This document shows, in pieces, positions 22,265 to 34,400 of a DNA stretch of 64,000 nt. The DNA lies in contig QRDG01000232.1 in NCBI GenBank assembly GCA_012064385.1, forward strand, positions 186,001 to 250,000, read 5' to 3'. Positions within the stretch are counted from its first letter, which is position 1. Each line of letters begins with the position of its first letter. The notes beneath the pieces were generated by a model. The model saw nothing but the letters and a program-made list of their open reading frames with translations. It was not told the origin of the DNA and made no database searches. The position numbers and the translations under genes are program-made. Source of the DNA: Puccinellia tenuiflora (taxonomy: Eukaryota > Streptophyta > Magnoliopsida > Poales > Poaceae).

Positions 22265-25200
22265 TTTGGCGCCCACCGTGGGGCTCGCGGTGAACAGAGT
22301 CACGTTCTGCGCGGGATCCCGGACTGTGGATGGTCGGCGGATCGTCTCCGGCCTCGTGCTCTCCATCGGCTCCATCGGCTGCGTCCTCGACAACACCAAC
22401 AGCTTCGCCGACGTGGACGTCGCCAGCGGAGGAGCGGTCGTCACCCTTGGCAATTTCCACGTCTACATCGCCGTCGCCGCTCAGGAGTACCCGGAGGTGG
22501 TCTACTCGAGCTTGGCTCCTTCGATCTTCGACGCCAGCACCTGCAACGACGACTCCGCCTCCGGCTACCTCATCTCCGGCGACGCGGACCGCGACGTCAC
22601 CAAGCTCAACGTCTACGCCGAGGTGCACATGGTCGAGCACGCGGCGGCAGGAGGCCCCGTCACCACTACCGTCCATGAAGCTGGCGAACCTTCGCGCTAC
22701 CAGCGCAACCTGGAGGCCGACTTCGAGCTGCTGAGCACCCCCATCGCGCCGAGTGCTGATCCAGTCAAGGCGGCGGCTGAACTCGAGAGGATGCGGCAGC
22801 AGATCTACGACAAGGCGCTAAACCTCGCGTCGACACAGCGCCGGCTCAGCGCCACAATTCGCGAGTACAATTCTGCACACGGCATCGAGCAGGCGGACCG
22901 CAATGCGGAGAAGCTGAATGAAGTTAGGCGCAAAGGAGGAGATCTTGGTGGCGCCATGAACCGTGCCGGCCAGGCGCATGAGCTCACCGACCTCAGCTTC
23001 CCCGAGTACAGCTGTCCTACGCAAAACATGAGGGCGGCAGAAGCAGCAGCCGCCGAGCTACCCTATCTCCAAGGCGAAGAACTACATCAACAAATGCGCC
23101 GGGTTCGACAACTCATCAATACGGCCAACCGGCAGCAGCGAGAAACGGAGGCAACGGCGAGCAAGGGGCATCATGAGCCGCCTCCAGGCTACGATGCAGC
23201 CGGCAGGTCCAAGCAAGGTGCAGAGGCGTCATCCACGAGCCGCGGAAGGGCGAAGGACAAGCAACCACGAGTTCATCGCGAGGGGGAGCGCGAGCTCGCA
23301 TCCTCGTGATCACGGCCGCGATCCGGCTGGACGACGCGAAGACGGCAACCGGAGCGAGCCTCGAGCCGGACGGAACGTCAAGGAGCGAATCGGCCACAAG
23401 GTCACCATCGACGAACGCCTGGGGCCGCTGGGACCCGAAACCAGCGACGACGCACGCCACCGCATCGACGTGCTCAAGCTGTCAAGCATCATCGAGGAAG
23501 AGGACATCGCTGCTCATCGCTGTTTCGGACCCCGCATCCGGAGCGAGCGATTCCCGAAGGGATTCACTCTCCCCAGGGACACACCCAAGTACAACGGCAC
23601 CGCGAAGCCGGAAGACTGGCTCGCCGACTACGTCACGGCGGTCAACATCGCAGGCGGCAACAAGCGGGTAGCCGTGCGCTATGTGCCGCTCATGCTCCAG
23701 GGATCGGCACGGACTTGGCTCAACAGCCTTCCGAAGGAGAGCGTCAACAGCTGGCTGGACTTCGAGGAAGTGTTCAACCGCAATTTCACCGGCACCTACT
23801 TGCGCCCTGGCAACGCGCAGCTGCTCGCGCTGTGCAAGCAGAAGGACGGCGAGTCGGACCGAGCCTACCTCACCCGGTGGACAAGCCTTCGCAACTCCTG
23901 CGAGGGAGTACTCGAGCTCCAAGCCGTCCAATACTTCATCCAAGGGTGCCGAGATCAGACGCTGCTCAAGCACCGGCTCCTGAGGAAGAGCCCGAAGACC
24001 ATGGCAGAACTCATGGCAATCGCCGACGAATACGCCACCGCCGACGCGGGCATGACCAACCCGATCCGACTCGACGAAGCCGGAAGAATCATCACGACGG
24101 AGCCGGCTGCACGCCGCAGCCGGACGGAGAACCAAGATGGAGGAAAATCGACCCGGCGTGACTCCGATGCGGCCGGCAAGCGCAAGTCTGCAGACGACCG
24201 CGTCGAGTCCAAGGTCGTCGCCACGACCGAGGGAAGGCCGGCAGGAGGCTTCGACAACCGCCGCATGAGGACGAGCGGCGACATGCGCCGGACAAGGGCG
24301 AGGAACAACTACGACTACATGCTCGATCAACCGTGCCGGAACCATGGCGACCGCCCAGCAAACCACACCGTCAGGCAATGCACTCTTGGACGCCCAAGGC
24401 CGCCACCGTACGAGCGGCGAAACCCGCCTCCGCCTCGGGATGAAGCCGGACGGGACGATCGAGGACGCGACGACAGACGACGCGAAGACAGGAATCGCGA
24501 TGATCGCCAACGCGAAGAAGAAAGGGAGCGCCTTCCGGATCCGCCTCCAAGAGGTCCAGACGGCTACCAGAATCCGGATGCCGCCTACATCATATTCGTC
24601 AGCGAGCGCGACGACAAACGAAGCCGGCGCGAACGGTTCAAGGAAGTGAACGCGGTGGTTCCACCTGTCCCCCAGTACCTCAACTGGTCGCAGGAGCCGA
24701 TCACGTGGGACCGCCGCGACCACCCGGAACTGATGCCCAACCCAGGCGGCTATGCTCTAGTCCTAGAGCCCATGATCATCTCCACCAAGCGCGCTTGCAC
24801 CTTCTCACGCGTCCTCATCGACGGAGGCAGCAGCATCAACATCCTCTACCGTGACACGCTGGAAAAGCTGGGCGTCTCCGAGTCCAGTTTGACGCCGAGC
24901 CGGACGGTTTTCCACGGCATCGTGCCGGGGCGAGCCGGCTCGTCCATGGGCCTCATCCGGCTGGACGTCCTATTCGGCACCAAGAGCAACCATCGCCGCG
25001 AGACCATCTCCTTCGAGGTGGTCGACCACTCCAGCGCCTACCACGCCATCCTCGGGCGGCCGGCGCTCGCCAAGTTCATGGCGGTACCCCACTACGCTTA
25101 CCTCAAGATGAAGCTACCAGGCCCACGCGGGATCATCACCGTCGCCGGAGACTATAAACGATCCATCGCATGCGCCTCCGACAGCGCAAAAGTGGCCGAG

Positions 25201-25392
25201 ACCATGGTCTGCAATGAGGAGATGAAGCAATTCAAGCGCAAGGCTAGCGAGGAAAAGCTGGAGATCCCGGAGTCGGCCAAGTCGGCTGGCGAGTCAAACT
25301 TCCAGGCGGCCCGGGACACAAAGAAGATCTACTTCGACGACAGCGACAAGTCCAAGTTCGTCTCCGTGGGGGCGAGCCTGGACCCCAAATAG
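22236..25392 (+). pseudogene. Gypsy A gag-protease, one frameshift, ending at UAG
   Basis: The frame opens at ATG 22236 inside the LTR (MDMPCYPPRHLAPTVGLAVN) and reads through the primer site. The first frame is open to 23309. A +1 shift in the overlap 23173-23309 leads to the frame 23173-25392, so one small indel splits gag. The second part holds the capsid-type retrotrans_gag region (VRYVPLMLQGSARTWLNSLP at 23671-23730), a zinc-knuckle variant C-x2-H-x6-H-x4-C (CRNHGDRPANHTVRQC), an Arg/Asp/Pro-rich linker, and the aspartic protease core LIDGGSSINILY. The frame ends at TAG 25390-25392, in the context AAATAGGAAAGCGCGCTC shared with C and D. Confidence 0.88.
22267..22287 (+). other. Primer binding site of Gypsy A, tRNA-Lys type
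   Basis: TGGCGCCCACCGTGGGGCTCG is the exact complement of the 3' end of plant tRNA-Lys(CUU), CGAGCCCCACGG plus TGGGCGCCA (tRNA sequence from memory). It starts two bases after the LTR end. Confidence 0.85.
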
Positions 25393-28300
25393 GAAAGCGC
25401 GCTCGTCGAGTTCCTCCGTGAGAACCGGGACATCTTCGCATGGTCCCCCAAGGACATGCCTGGTGTACCGAGGGAACTCGCCGAGCACTCTCTTCACGTC
25501 CGGCCAGACGCCAAGCCGGTAAAACAGTCCCTGCGCTGCTTTCGCAGAAGGAAGGAGACAGCTTATAGGAGAAGAGATAGCCCGGCTACTCGCGGCCGGG
25601 TTCATCAAAGAAGTGCAACACACGGAATGGCTAGCCAATCCGGTGATGGTGGAAAAGAAGAACAAGAAATGGCGGATGTGTATCGATTACACCCACCTCA
25701 ACAAGGCTTGCCCTAAAGACCCCTTCGCATTGCCGCGCATCGACCAAGTGATCGACTCCACGGCCGGCTGCGACCTCCTCTCCCTCCTCGACGCCTACTC
25801 CGGCTACCACCAAATTCCGCTGAATCCGGACGACCAGCTCAAGACCGCCTTCATCACCCCATACGGTCCGTACTGCTACACCACCATGCCGTTCGGCTTG
25901 AAGAACGCGGGAGCAACATACCAGCGCTGCATGCAGAAATGCTTGCACGACCAGATCGGTCGCAACGCGCACGCCTACGTCGACGACGTCGTCATCAAGA
26001 CCAAGGAGAAGCACACTCTCCTCCTCGACCTCAAGGAAACCTTCGACAACCTCCGCCGCTTCCAGATGAAGCTCAACCCGAAGAAATGCGTGTTCGGCGT
26101 TCCAGCCGGACAGCTACTCGGCTACCTTGTGTCGGCACGAGGGATCGAGGCCAACCCGGAGAAAATCGCCGCCATCGACAACATGCGACAACCAAGAAGC
26201 GTCAAGGACATCCAGAAGTTCGCCGGGTGCCTAGCTTCCCTTAGCCGTTTCATCAGCCGGCTCGGGGAGAAGGCTCTCCCGCTCTACCACTTACTGAAGA
26301 AAACAGACAAGTTCGTCTGGAGCGACGCGGCCGACGCCGCCTTCAAGGAACTCAAGCGGGCGATGACCACCACCCCAGTCCTAGCACCTCCGACTCCAAA
26401 GGAGCCCATGCTCATGTACATCGCCGCCTCCAATCGAGTCGTCAGCGTGGTCCTAGTGGTGGAACGAGACGAACCCGGCAAGCAGCGGCCGGTTCAGCGG
26501 CCAGTCTACTACCTCAGCGAGGTGCTCTCGCAGTCAAGCAAAACTACCCGCACTACCAGAAGCTCGTATACGGCGTGTACATGGCAACGAAGAAGCTGAA
26601 ACATTACTTTCAAGAGCACCCGATCAAAGTGATAAGCGACGCACCGCTTGCCGAGATCATAGGCAACAAGGACGCAACCGGCAGAGTTGCGAAATGGGCG
26701 ATCAACCTGACGACGCACGGAGTCGAGTACGACAAGAGAACAGCAATCAAGTCACAGGAGCTGGCAGGACTTTCTTGCCGATTGGACGGAGACGGACCAC
26801 GTACCGCCGCCACCCGGCTCCGGTGAGCATTGGCTCATGCACTTCGATGGCTCCAAAAGATACTGGGGACTCGGCGCCGGAGTCGTCCTCACCTCACCCA
26901 AGGGGGCCGACTCGAATATGTGCTACAGATCCACTTCACGGCGTCCAACAACGTAGCCGAGTATGAAGCTCTCGCGCACGGCCTCAAGCTCGCCAAGGCT
27001 ATGAACATCAAGCGAATCCTCTGCTACGGCGACTCCGACTTGGTGGTCCAGCAGACCACTGGTCATTGGGACGCCAAGGACCCCAACATGGCCGCCTACC
27101 GCTTCTTCGTCCAGCAGCTCGCGGGATACTTCGAAGGATGCGAGTTCCACCACATCCACCGCTCCAACAACGAGGCGGCCGACACCCTGGCGAACATTGG
27201 CTCTCTTCGCGAGGAAATCCCACCCGGCGTCGCCCTCGAGAAGCTCTACAAACCATCCATCACGCCGTGTCCCGGCTCCGATTCCATCCGGATGCCGCCA
27301 GGACACGGAGTCGGCTGGGCCGGCTCCAGGCGAGACGGAGCCCGTCGAGGTCCTCGTCATCGAAGCGGCTCCACCATGGACCCAACCCTTCCTCGCCTAC
27401 CTCGCCAACAACGAGCTCCCGGCGGACGAGCTCATCGCCAGGCAAATCAAACACCGGGCAAGTGCTTACACCATCATCAACAACGAGCTATACAAGCGCA
27501 GCGTATCCGGAATGTTCCAACGTTGCGTGAGCCAAGAAGAAGGAAACAGGATCCTCAAGGAGATCCATCAAGGCGAATGCGGCCATCACGCATCCTCAAG
27601 GGCAATTGTGGCTAAGGCGTTCAGGCACGGGTTTTACTGGCCGACTGCGCTGGCAGACGCGAACCAACTGGTCCGACTCTGCAACGGCTGCCAACGATTT
27701 GCAACGCAGAAGCACACGCCGGCTTCGGCACTCAAGACAATTCCTATCACCTGGCCGTTTGCCGTCTGGGGGCTCGACATGGTTGGACCACTGAGGAGAT
27801 CCAGTGGAGGCATGACACACCTGCTGTTAGCGGTCGACAAGTTTACGAAATGGATCGAAGCCAAGCCGATCAAGAAACTGGATGGACCAACAGCAGTCAA
27901 GTTCTTCAAAAGCATCATCTACCGCTTCGGCTACCCCAACAGTATCATCACGGACAACGGGACAAACTTCGTCAAGGGAGAATTCGCCAAGTTCTGCGGC
28001 AGGACCGGCATCCGGCTCGACGTGGCCTCCGTCGCGCACCCACAGTCAAACGGGCAAGTCGAGCGTGCAAACGGCCTCATCCTAGCCGGCATCAAACCTC
28101 GGCTGCTCGAACCGCTCGAGCGGGCAGCCGGCGCGTGGAAGAAGAGCTACCTTCCGTCCTCTGGAGCCTAAGGACGACGCCGAATCGCTCAACCGGCTTC
28201 ACCCCCTTCTTCCTCGTCCATGGGGCTGAAGCCGTCATGCCAACGGACATCGAGCACGACGCACCCCGGATCGTGCTGTACACGGAAGCGCAAGCTAAGC

Positions 28301-28677
28301 AAGCCTATGAAGATGGAATGGACCTGCTCGAGGAAGCACGCCAGCTTGCCGAATCAAGGTCGGCAATGTACCAGCAACAACTACGCAACTACCACAGTCG
28401 GCGCATCAAGAACGTCCACTTTCGTGAAGGCGACCTCGTGCTCCGGCTCATCCAAGACACCAAAAACATGCACAAGTTGTCATCGCCGTGGGAAGGACCA
28501 TTCATCGTCAGCAAAGCGCTCATCAACGATGCTTACTACCTCATCGACGCCCGCGAGCACAAGAAGGACACGATGAACAAGGAAGGCGATGAACGGAGAG
28601 GCCATGGAACGCGTCACTCTTGCGCTGATTCTACACTTGAGAAAGTACAATGTATGTATCACCTATGCTATCAATAA
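25393..28677 (+). pseudogene. Gypsy A pol: reverse transcriptase, two RNase H domains, integrase; several frameshifts
   Basis: The frame after the UAG starts ESALVEFLRENRDIFAW. Reverse transcriptase motifs follow (MCIDYTHLNKACPKDPFALP, LLDAYSGYHQI, TTMPFGLKNAGATYQR, catalytic YVDDVV at about 25976). The canonical RNase H (25613-26560 frame) has lost typical acidic residues. A second RNase H follows (MHFDGS, NVAEYEAL, CYGDSDLVVQ, NNEAADTLA). Integrase has the zinc-binding region (GECGHHAS ... CNGCQ), D in GLDMVGP, D in ITDNGTNF and E in PQSNGQVERAN, then a C-terminal segment ending near 28677. Frame changes lie near 25540, 26540, 26770, 26915, 27290 and 28145. No chromodomain is visible. Confidence 0.88.
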
Positions 28678-29392
28678 AAGGAACGAGAATGATGAACACA
28701 TGAGCAGTTTTTCGCAACTTTTTCCGCATTTTCTTCCCGGCTCTTCCGGCAGCCGGCAAGCTTGCCTTTAGCGGCCGTGTAGCGTGACTAACCCTAAACG
28801 GCTAACTCTTCGAATCCGGTTAAGGCCGGCAAGAGAACAAGCTGGAGGGGGCCAACAACGTGAAAAACGCATAAAGGGAAGTCCTGCCGGCTGAAATAAC
28901 GTTCTTCTGCAAACTCGGCCAAGCCGGCAGTCGGCAAGCGCTTCTCCGATTACGGATGATTAACTACACAACGCTAAACGGCTAACTCTTCGAATCCGGT
29001 TAAGGCCGGCAAGAGAATAAGCTGGAGGCTGAGTGTATGCGAAAGACGTAAGAAATAGAAGTCGTTACCGGCTGAGAAAACTCTGGCCTAACAAACCGGA
29101 TCCTAGCGTTGTGGTAGTGTGCATGATCCCGCTAGACGGTGATAATGCACACAAACGGCGGCGGGAAAGGCTACAGGCGAGTGTGAAATTGAGATAAGCA
29201 CAATAAAAGTATACTCCATGATCATAATAGCAAACTAATCGCTTCGCCATTTCATTTCACGCGCGAAAACGCCGCCAACCGGCTTCGAGAGCCCAAGCCG
29301 GACACAGGCACGAGGAGCAGGAAATAAAAATTGCGCACAAGTAAACAAGCACAGGAACAAAAGCATCGGAATTAAACATCAAGCGCAAGGCA
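28678..29392 (+). other. Gypsy A post-pol spacer with a 180-bp-spaced direct repeat
   Basis: A block of about 50 bp, CTAAACGGCTAACTCTTCG and onward, occurs at 28794 and again at 28974, each followed by GAGAA(C/T)AAGCTGGAGG. CCGGC-rich words recur throughout. No coding frame on either strand resembles a known protein. Here the pol and the antisense B3-like gene converge tail to tail. Confidence 0.55.
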
Positions 29393-30288
29393 TTACAGAT
29401 AGAGGCTAAACAAGAAAGCAAAAGAGGGAAGTCCACAGGCGGACCTTCCCCGCGCAACTACAAGGTCGAGCCGGCAGAGCTCCCTAAGCGGCAACCGTCG
29501 CCTTCCCGGATCCACTATCTTCTTGCCGGCCCAGTGCTTGATGCAGAGGGTGCCGTCGAACACCTTCACGAAGAAGACGCCCTTGTCACGCCGGAGGCGG
29601 AAGCAGAGGATGAAGCCGGCTTCGAGCTCGTAGAAGTCGGCGAACTCGTCCCAACCCCTGACAAACTCCACCCGGTTGACAACAACATTACCCTCCACCT
29701 GGGAGGTGAACCGGACGGTTGCATCCCAGGGACCCTGGGAGGCACCCTCACGGAAGAGCTTGAACTTGAAGTGGCCAACGCCCGGCAGTGCGTCGGCGAA
29801 GGCGTCGGGAAGCCTCTGCACCGGCCCAGTAACCGGCGAGTGCAGGATCAAGAGGAACTCCCCGATGGGGAACACACCCCAGGCCGGCGCCGCGGATTCT
29901 CCAGTGAGTCGGAAGAGGCGGAAGACAACTCCGCGCTCTCTTCCTCGCTGTCGGCGACAGCAGGCGGAGCAAATTTAGGAATCGGGTCAAAGCCCGGGGG
30001 TGGAAGAACAGGCGTGGCATCCTCCTCGCTCGATGAGTCATGAAGAACAGGAGGGTTTTGCCACGACCAGCGCCGATGCTAATGCCGCCACTGGCGGCAC
30101 CCGCACTCCTCAAGCCAGCACGGCCGCCGCCCTTGCCGCGGCCAGCGCTACTACCGGCGGCAGTGGAGGCGACCGCCTTCCCCCGCCCTCGACCGCCGCT
30201 CTGGGGGGACGACCGCGAGGACGTTTCGCTGGAGGCGCCAGCGATGGTCTCCTCGGCGTGCAGCGTCCATGGGCTCAGACTTCACCAT
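29393..30288 (-). pseudogene. Antisense B3-type DNA-binding domain gene carried by Gypsy A
   Basis: On the minus strand an ATG in good context (GCCATGG, 30288-30286) opens MVKSEPMDAARRGDHRW. Gly/Arg/Ser-rich and acidic segments (SSEEDATPVLPPPGFDPIPK) follow in shifted frames. The clear part is 29875-29520: EFLLILHSPV, LPDAFADAL, a central WDATVRF, FVRGWDEFADFYELEAGF and FFVKVFDGTLC. That order matches the plant B3 fold, REM/VRN1 type, whose hallmark is F-x-x-GW-x-EFA and a final F-x-V-x-x-F strand. B3 domains bind DNA in nuclear transcription factors. At least two or three small indels separate the N-terminal part from the domain. Its place between integrase and the array, opposite to gag-pol, suggests capture of a host gene. 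No intron is evident. Confidence 0.7.
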
Positions 30289-30529
30289 GGCAGAGGAGCA
30301 AGGAAACAAGAAGAGGAAGGCGAAAAGGGAGCAAGGAGGCGCGAGTGAAGGAAGAAGAAAGAAAACGGTCAAGATTTATAGCACAAAGAGGAGACAAAGT
30401 GGGAGACCCAACCGTCGCCCACGATACCATGATCAACACGGGTAACGAAACTCAGTTGACAGACCCTTCAGTAACTGCAACAGGGTCCACACACAGAAGC
30501 CAAGGAGGCAAGGCCAAGCCGGCATAAAG

Positions 30530-31160
30530 ATTCCGGGGGCTGCTCAGCCGGCAAGCCGGCTGCCCGATCAGGACGAATATAAAAATCACCCCGAGTCACG
30601 GACCCGGGGGCTGCGAAGCCGTCAGCCGGCATAAAGATTCCCGGGGCTGCGCACCCGCCAAGGCGGCTGCCCAGACCCGGATGAAATATAAAATCACCCC
30701 GAGTCACGGACTCGGGGGCTGCGAAGCCGTCAGCCGGCAAAAGATCCCGGGGGCTGCGCACCCGCCAAGGCGGCTGCCCAGACCCGGACGAATAAAAAAT
30801 CACCCCGAGTCACGGACTCGGGGGCTGCGAAGCCGTCAGCCGGCAAAAGATACCCGGGGGCTGCGCACCCGCCAAGGCGGCTGCCCAGACCCGGACGAAT
30901 ATAAAAATCACCCCGAGTCACGGACTCGGGGGCTGCGAAGCCGTCAGCCGGCAAAAGATCCCGGGGGCTGCGCACCCGCCAAGGCGGCTGCCCAGACCCG
31001 GACGAATATAAAAATCACCCCGAGTCACGGACTCGGGGGCTGCAAGCCGTCAGCCGGCAAAAGATTCCCGGGGGCTGCGCAGCCGGCAAGCCGGCTCCGC
31101 AGACCCGGACGTATATCTAAATCACCCCAAGTCACGGACTCGGGGGCTGCACGATATAAC
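30530..31160. repeat. 107-bp tandem array with polypurine-like motifs, about six units
   Basis: The word GGGGGCTGCGCACCCGCC recurs near 30643, 30750, 30857 and 30964, and the diverged GGGGGCTGCGCAGCCGGC at about 31071, giving a period of 106-107 bp. Each unit has two G-rich tracts, (C)CCGGGGGCTGCG and GACTCGGGGGCTGC, that copy the element's own polypurine tract CTCGGGGGCTAG at 36068. Each also has ATAAAAATCACCCCGAGTCAC, so units can fold on CGAGTCACGGACTCG. Tandem repeats in the 3' region are known from Tat-lineage elements. Confidence 0.9.
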
Positions 31161-31485
31161 GAGACAGAAGNTAAAACGACGACAGAAGATAAGCGATAGG
31201 CAGGAAACGTGAAATTTCGACCCGGTAGATGCTCAAGCCGGCCCAAAATTCGGGGGCTGGGCATGGTGATTATCATCAGCAAAACAAAGACGAATTCCAG
31301 TACAAAGGCCCCAACAGCCACAGAGGAAACGACATTCACGATAACAGACCACGGCAGGAAGCAGAATAGCGAATTTTTACATGATAACCTTCAAAGGTGT
31401 CCAAGATAACAAGGCAGCTAATGTGGCAGGACAGTTAATGGCACAGAACAACAGTTACACCCGGCATTCCGGGGAGACGAGCGAA
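31161..31485. other. Array flank with one ambiguous base
   Basis: No gene is visible. Base 31171 is N. One more G-rich tract, TTCGGGGGCTGG, lies at about 31249. Confidence 0.5.
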
Positions 31486-34400
31486 TCAAGCGGTAGCGGC
31501 GTCGGTAGCGGCAGCAGTGTCGCCGGCTCCAGCATCTTCAGCCGTTTGAGGCATCGAAGACGGCTCGGCAGGCACCAGCTTCGTCAGGTCAACCGCCTCG
31601 GCAATCCGCTCGGAGGCCTCGGCAATTTCTGGACGCAAGTCCGCGAAGGATGTCCCGGCGCGGAAGCCGTCCATCAGCCTGCTCATCTGCACGCCAGGGT
31701 ACCATGACTTCACCACGGCCAGGGCCATGTCGGCACCTCCGCGTGCCGCCATCTCCACTTGATCATTGATTGCCGGCAGGCGCTCCTTCGAGCCGGGCGC
31801 ATAAGTCGGGGAGCAGCAGTGGGCAAGAAGAGTCCGGCCATAAGTTCTCAAGCACGCCCTCAGCCGCTTCCTTAGCCGCTTGAATTCCTGGCTGAACCGC
31901 AGAAGACGGGAGACGGTAGTCGGAGCAGACCCAGCAGCGCACCAGAGGATTCCGGTCGGGAGTGAGCCGAGGCAGCATCTTTTGGAGTTGCGCATCCACC
32001 TCGGGATAGAGGCCTGCATTTCAAACCAATGAGGACCGAAATAGAAGACCCAAAGCAATAAACCAAGGAGAAAAGAGACCTCACTTACCGAGGATCAGCT
32101 CGTTTACGCGCTCAACCTCCTTGACCAAGCCACCCACCAACTGCTCCTGCTCAAGCTCGCGCGCCTTGGCCTCCTGGACGATCTTGTCGCTGTTCTCGAC
32201 GGAGGCCTTCAGCAGATCCCTCAACTCGGTCGCCTTCCCGCGGAGAGACTCAACCTCGCTCTGCTTCCGACGCTCGGACTCCCGCAGTCTCGTCGTCTCC
32301 TCGCCCAGCCGAACGACCTCGAGGCGGCGCTCTTCTAATGCCTTCTCCGCCGCTTGGAGATCGGCCTTGAACGAGGTTAAGGCGGCGTCCTTTTCCTTCA
32401 GTTGCTTCTCCAAGCCGGCGCGGGAGGTGGTGTCACCTGTGGAGATCAAATCACCGTCAAAACCAAGACAAGCAAGAGAGAAAGGCAGAACGGCAAGACA
32501 GAGTGCAGGAGGAAAAAGGAAGTCAAACCTTTAGCCGCCTCAAGCTCCCGCCTGAGCAATGCCGCCTCCCTAGCCGCCTCGGCAAAGCCTTGCTCTATGG
32601 AGGAGCGGAGCAATGTTACGTTGGCCAAGTTCTCCCTGGCCACCCGCTCCACCAGTTCGGCAAGGGGAAATCTCCCCGACGCATCGGGCCGAGCCGGCAC
32701 TGGTCCGGAGTACGGCGGAGAAGACTCCAAAGTTGATTGGCGAGGACCCGGAAGCGAAGCCGTCGCTTCCTCAATGGCCCTGCCCTTGGCCGTCTCGGCC
32801 ACCACTGAGGAAGGGGTAGGGAAGGCGAGATACCCAGCCCCGGCGCCGGGCTGGGGAACCACCTTGAAAGCGCCCACTGGCGCCTCATCATCACCACCCG
32901 AAGCCGGAGGGTTGAAATCGACCACAAGGGGAGCCGCCTCCACCAGCACTCGGCTGTCCGCCTCCGTCGTCCTCGCCTCTGAAGGCGGGTTGGCCGCTTG
33001 CGCCGCAGGGGCCTCAGTAGCGGGCACCGAGGCCGACTCCACCACCGCGACAACTGCCGTCTCCGCTATTGGGAGCGGCGCCCTACGAAGCAAGGAAAGC
33101 GTCACCATCGAGTGCAAGTTGCGAAGACTCCTACCACAAGACAAGGACTCACCCGACGCATGAGCCCAGCGCCTTGACCGTCCTCCTCTTCAAACGCTTT
33201 GGCGGGGGAGGGGGCACGGTGTCGGACGGGCGCTTCACGCCTCCGGAAGGCACGTCGCCGCCTTTCGCCGGAACGACAGAGTCTTCGACCGGCCGCTCCG
33301 TGCGGGCCGGCACCACCTCAGCACCAGCAGAGGCCTTTGCGGTATTGCTGGCCTCCGCGCCCGCTGCCGCCTTCTCCTCATCTGCCTTGGCAGCCGCCGA
33401 CCGCTTTGTAGCCGCCTGGGCATCCATCGACGCCCGGATTGAATCCGCCTGCGCCAGCTCCGCGTAAATAGCCTTCTCCATATCCACGATACCCGAGTCA
33501 TAACCAAGAACAATAGGAGGAGAAAGATTAACCACCTGGGCGCGGGTCTTGTCGGCGGCAGGTTTTGCCCTCTCCACGTCCACCGCCTTCGTCCTCTCCT
33601 CATCCTCCCTCGAGGCCAGCAGCTGCTCCACAGTAAAATCAGCATCAGATGCTCCCAAGGCCAAGACTGCCTGCGCCGTCCGAGCATAAAATTCCCTCTC
33701 CAAGTCATCCGGATTCGAATCATAAATAAAATCACCACCTAAAGCAGAACCAATCACCTCGTCTTTGGCCCCACCAGTCAGGGCCTCCTCCTCCGCCATC
33801 TTGGCGTCGACCTCAGCCCGGACATCGGCCATGATCTTGTCCGCCCTGGCCTCGGTCTCAGGCGTCTCCGCCCTCGGTCTTCCGGCTGGCGACAGGACAG
33901 CCGTGGTAGGCCGGGGAGACGTCGAAGCCAACTTTTTGGCGGGCAGCACGTCCCGCTTCCCGAACACGCCCTTCCGCTTGGGCGGCGCAGTATTGGCATC
34001 GACGTCGGCGGCCGACTTCGACCGCCTCTCCTTCACGATCCGCCGGTTGAGGACCACCTTCTTCCGCGCCGCCGCCTCCAGCTCCTTGGTCCGGCGGGAG
34101 GATGTCGCCGGCTTGGAGGCTGGCACGGAGGAAGAACCCTCTGAGTCCGGTTCAGAGCCAGTGGAGAGATCTACTACCACACGCACAACATCGTCAGCCT
34201 GCCCGGCGACCCCGGGCTTAGAAGACTTACCACGGGACGACGAAACCGGGGGCGGATCGTCGTGCTCGAGATCCTCGTCCCTGTAGGCTGCCGAGTCGGA
34301 GTCGGGGCCGGCAGCAGAGACCGGGCTCGTTGCAGTCCGGGAAGCGTCATCATCACCCCCATCATCGCCGCCGGTATCAGCATCTCCACCAGATGACTCG

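Noticed and set aside
22083..22676. Minus-strand ORF of 197 codons over the start of gag in Gypsy A
   Set aside because: GC-rich shadow of the Gag frame with no recognisable domain.
23482..24723. Minus-strand ORF of 413 codons opposite gag of Gypsy A
   Set aside because: It lies opposite a frame with clear Gag motifs and has none itself; its length follows from high GC content.
30530..31160. Regular repeats that could suggest a CRISPR array
   Set aside because: The units are near-identical over their full 107 bp with no unique spacers and lie within a plant retrotransposon.
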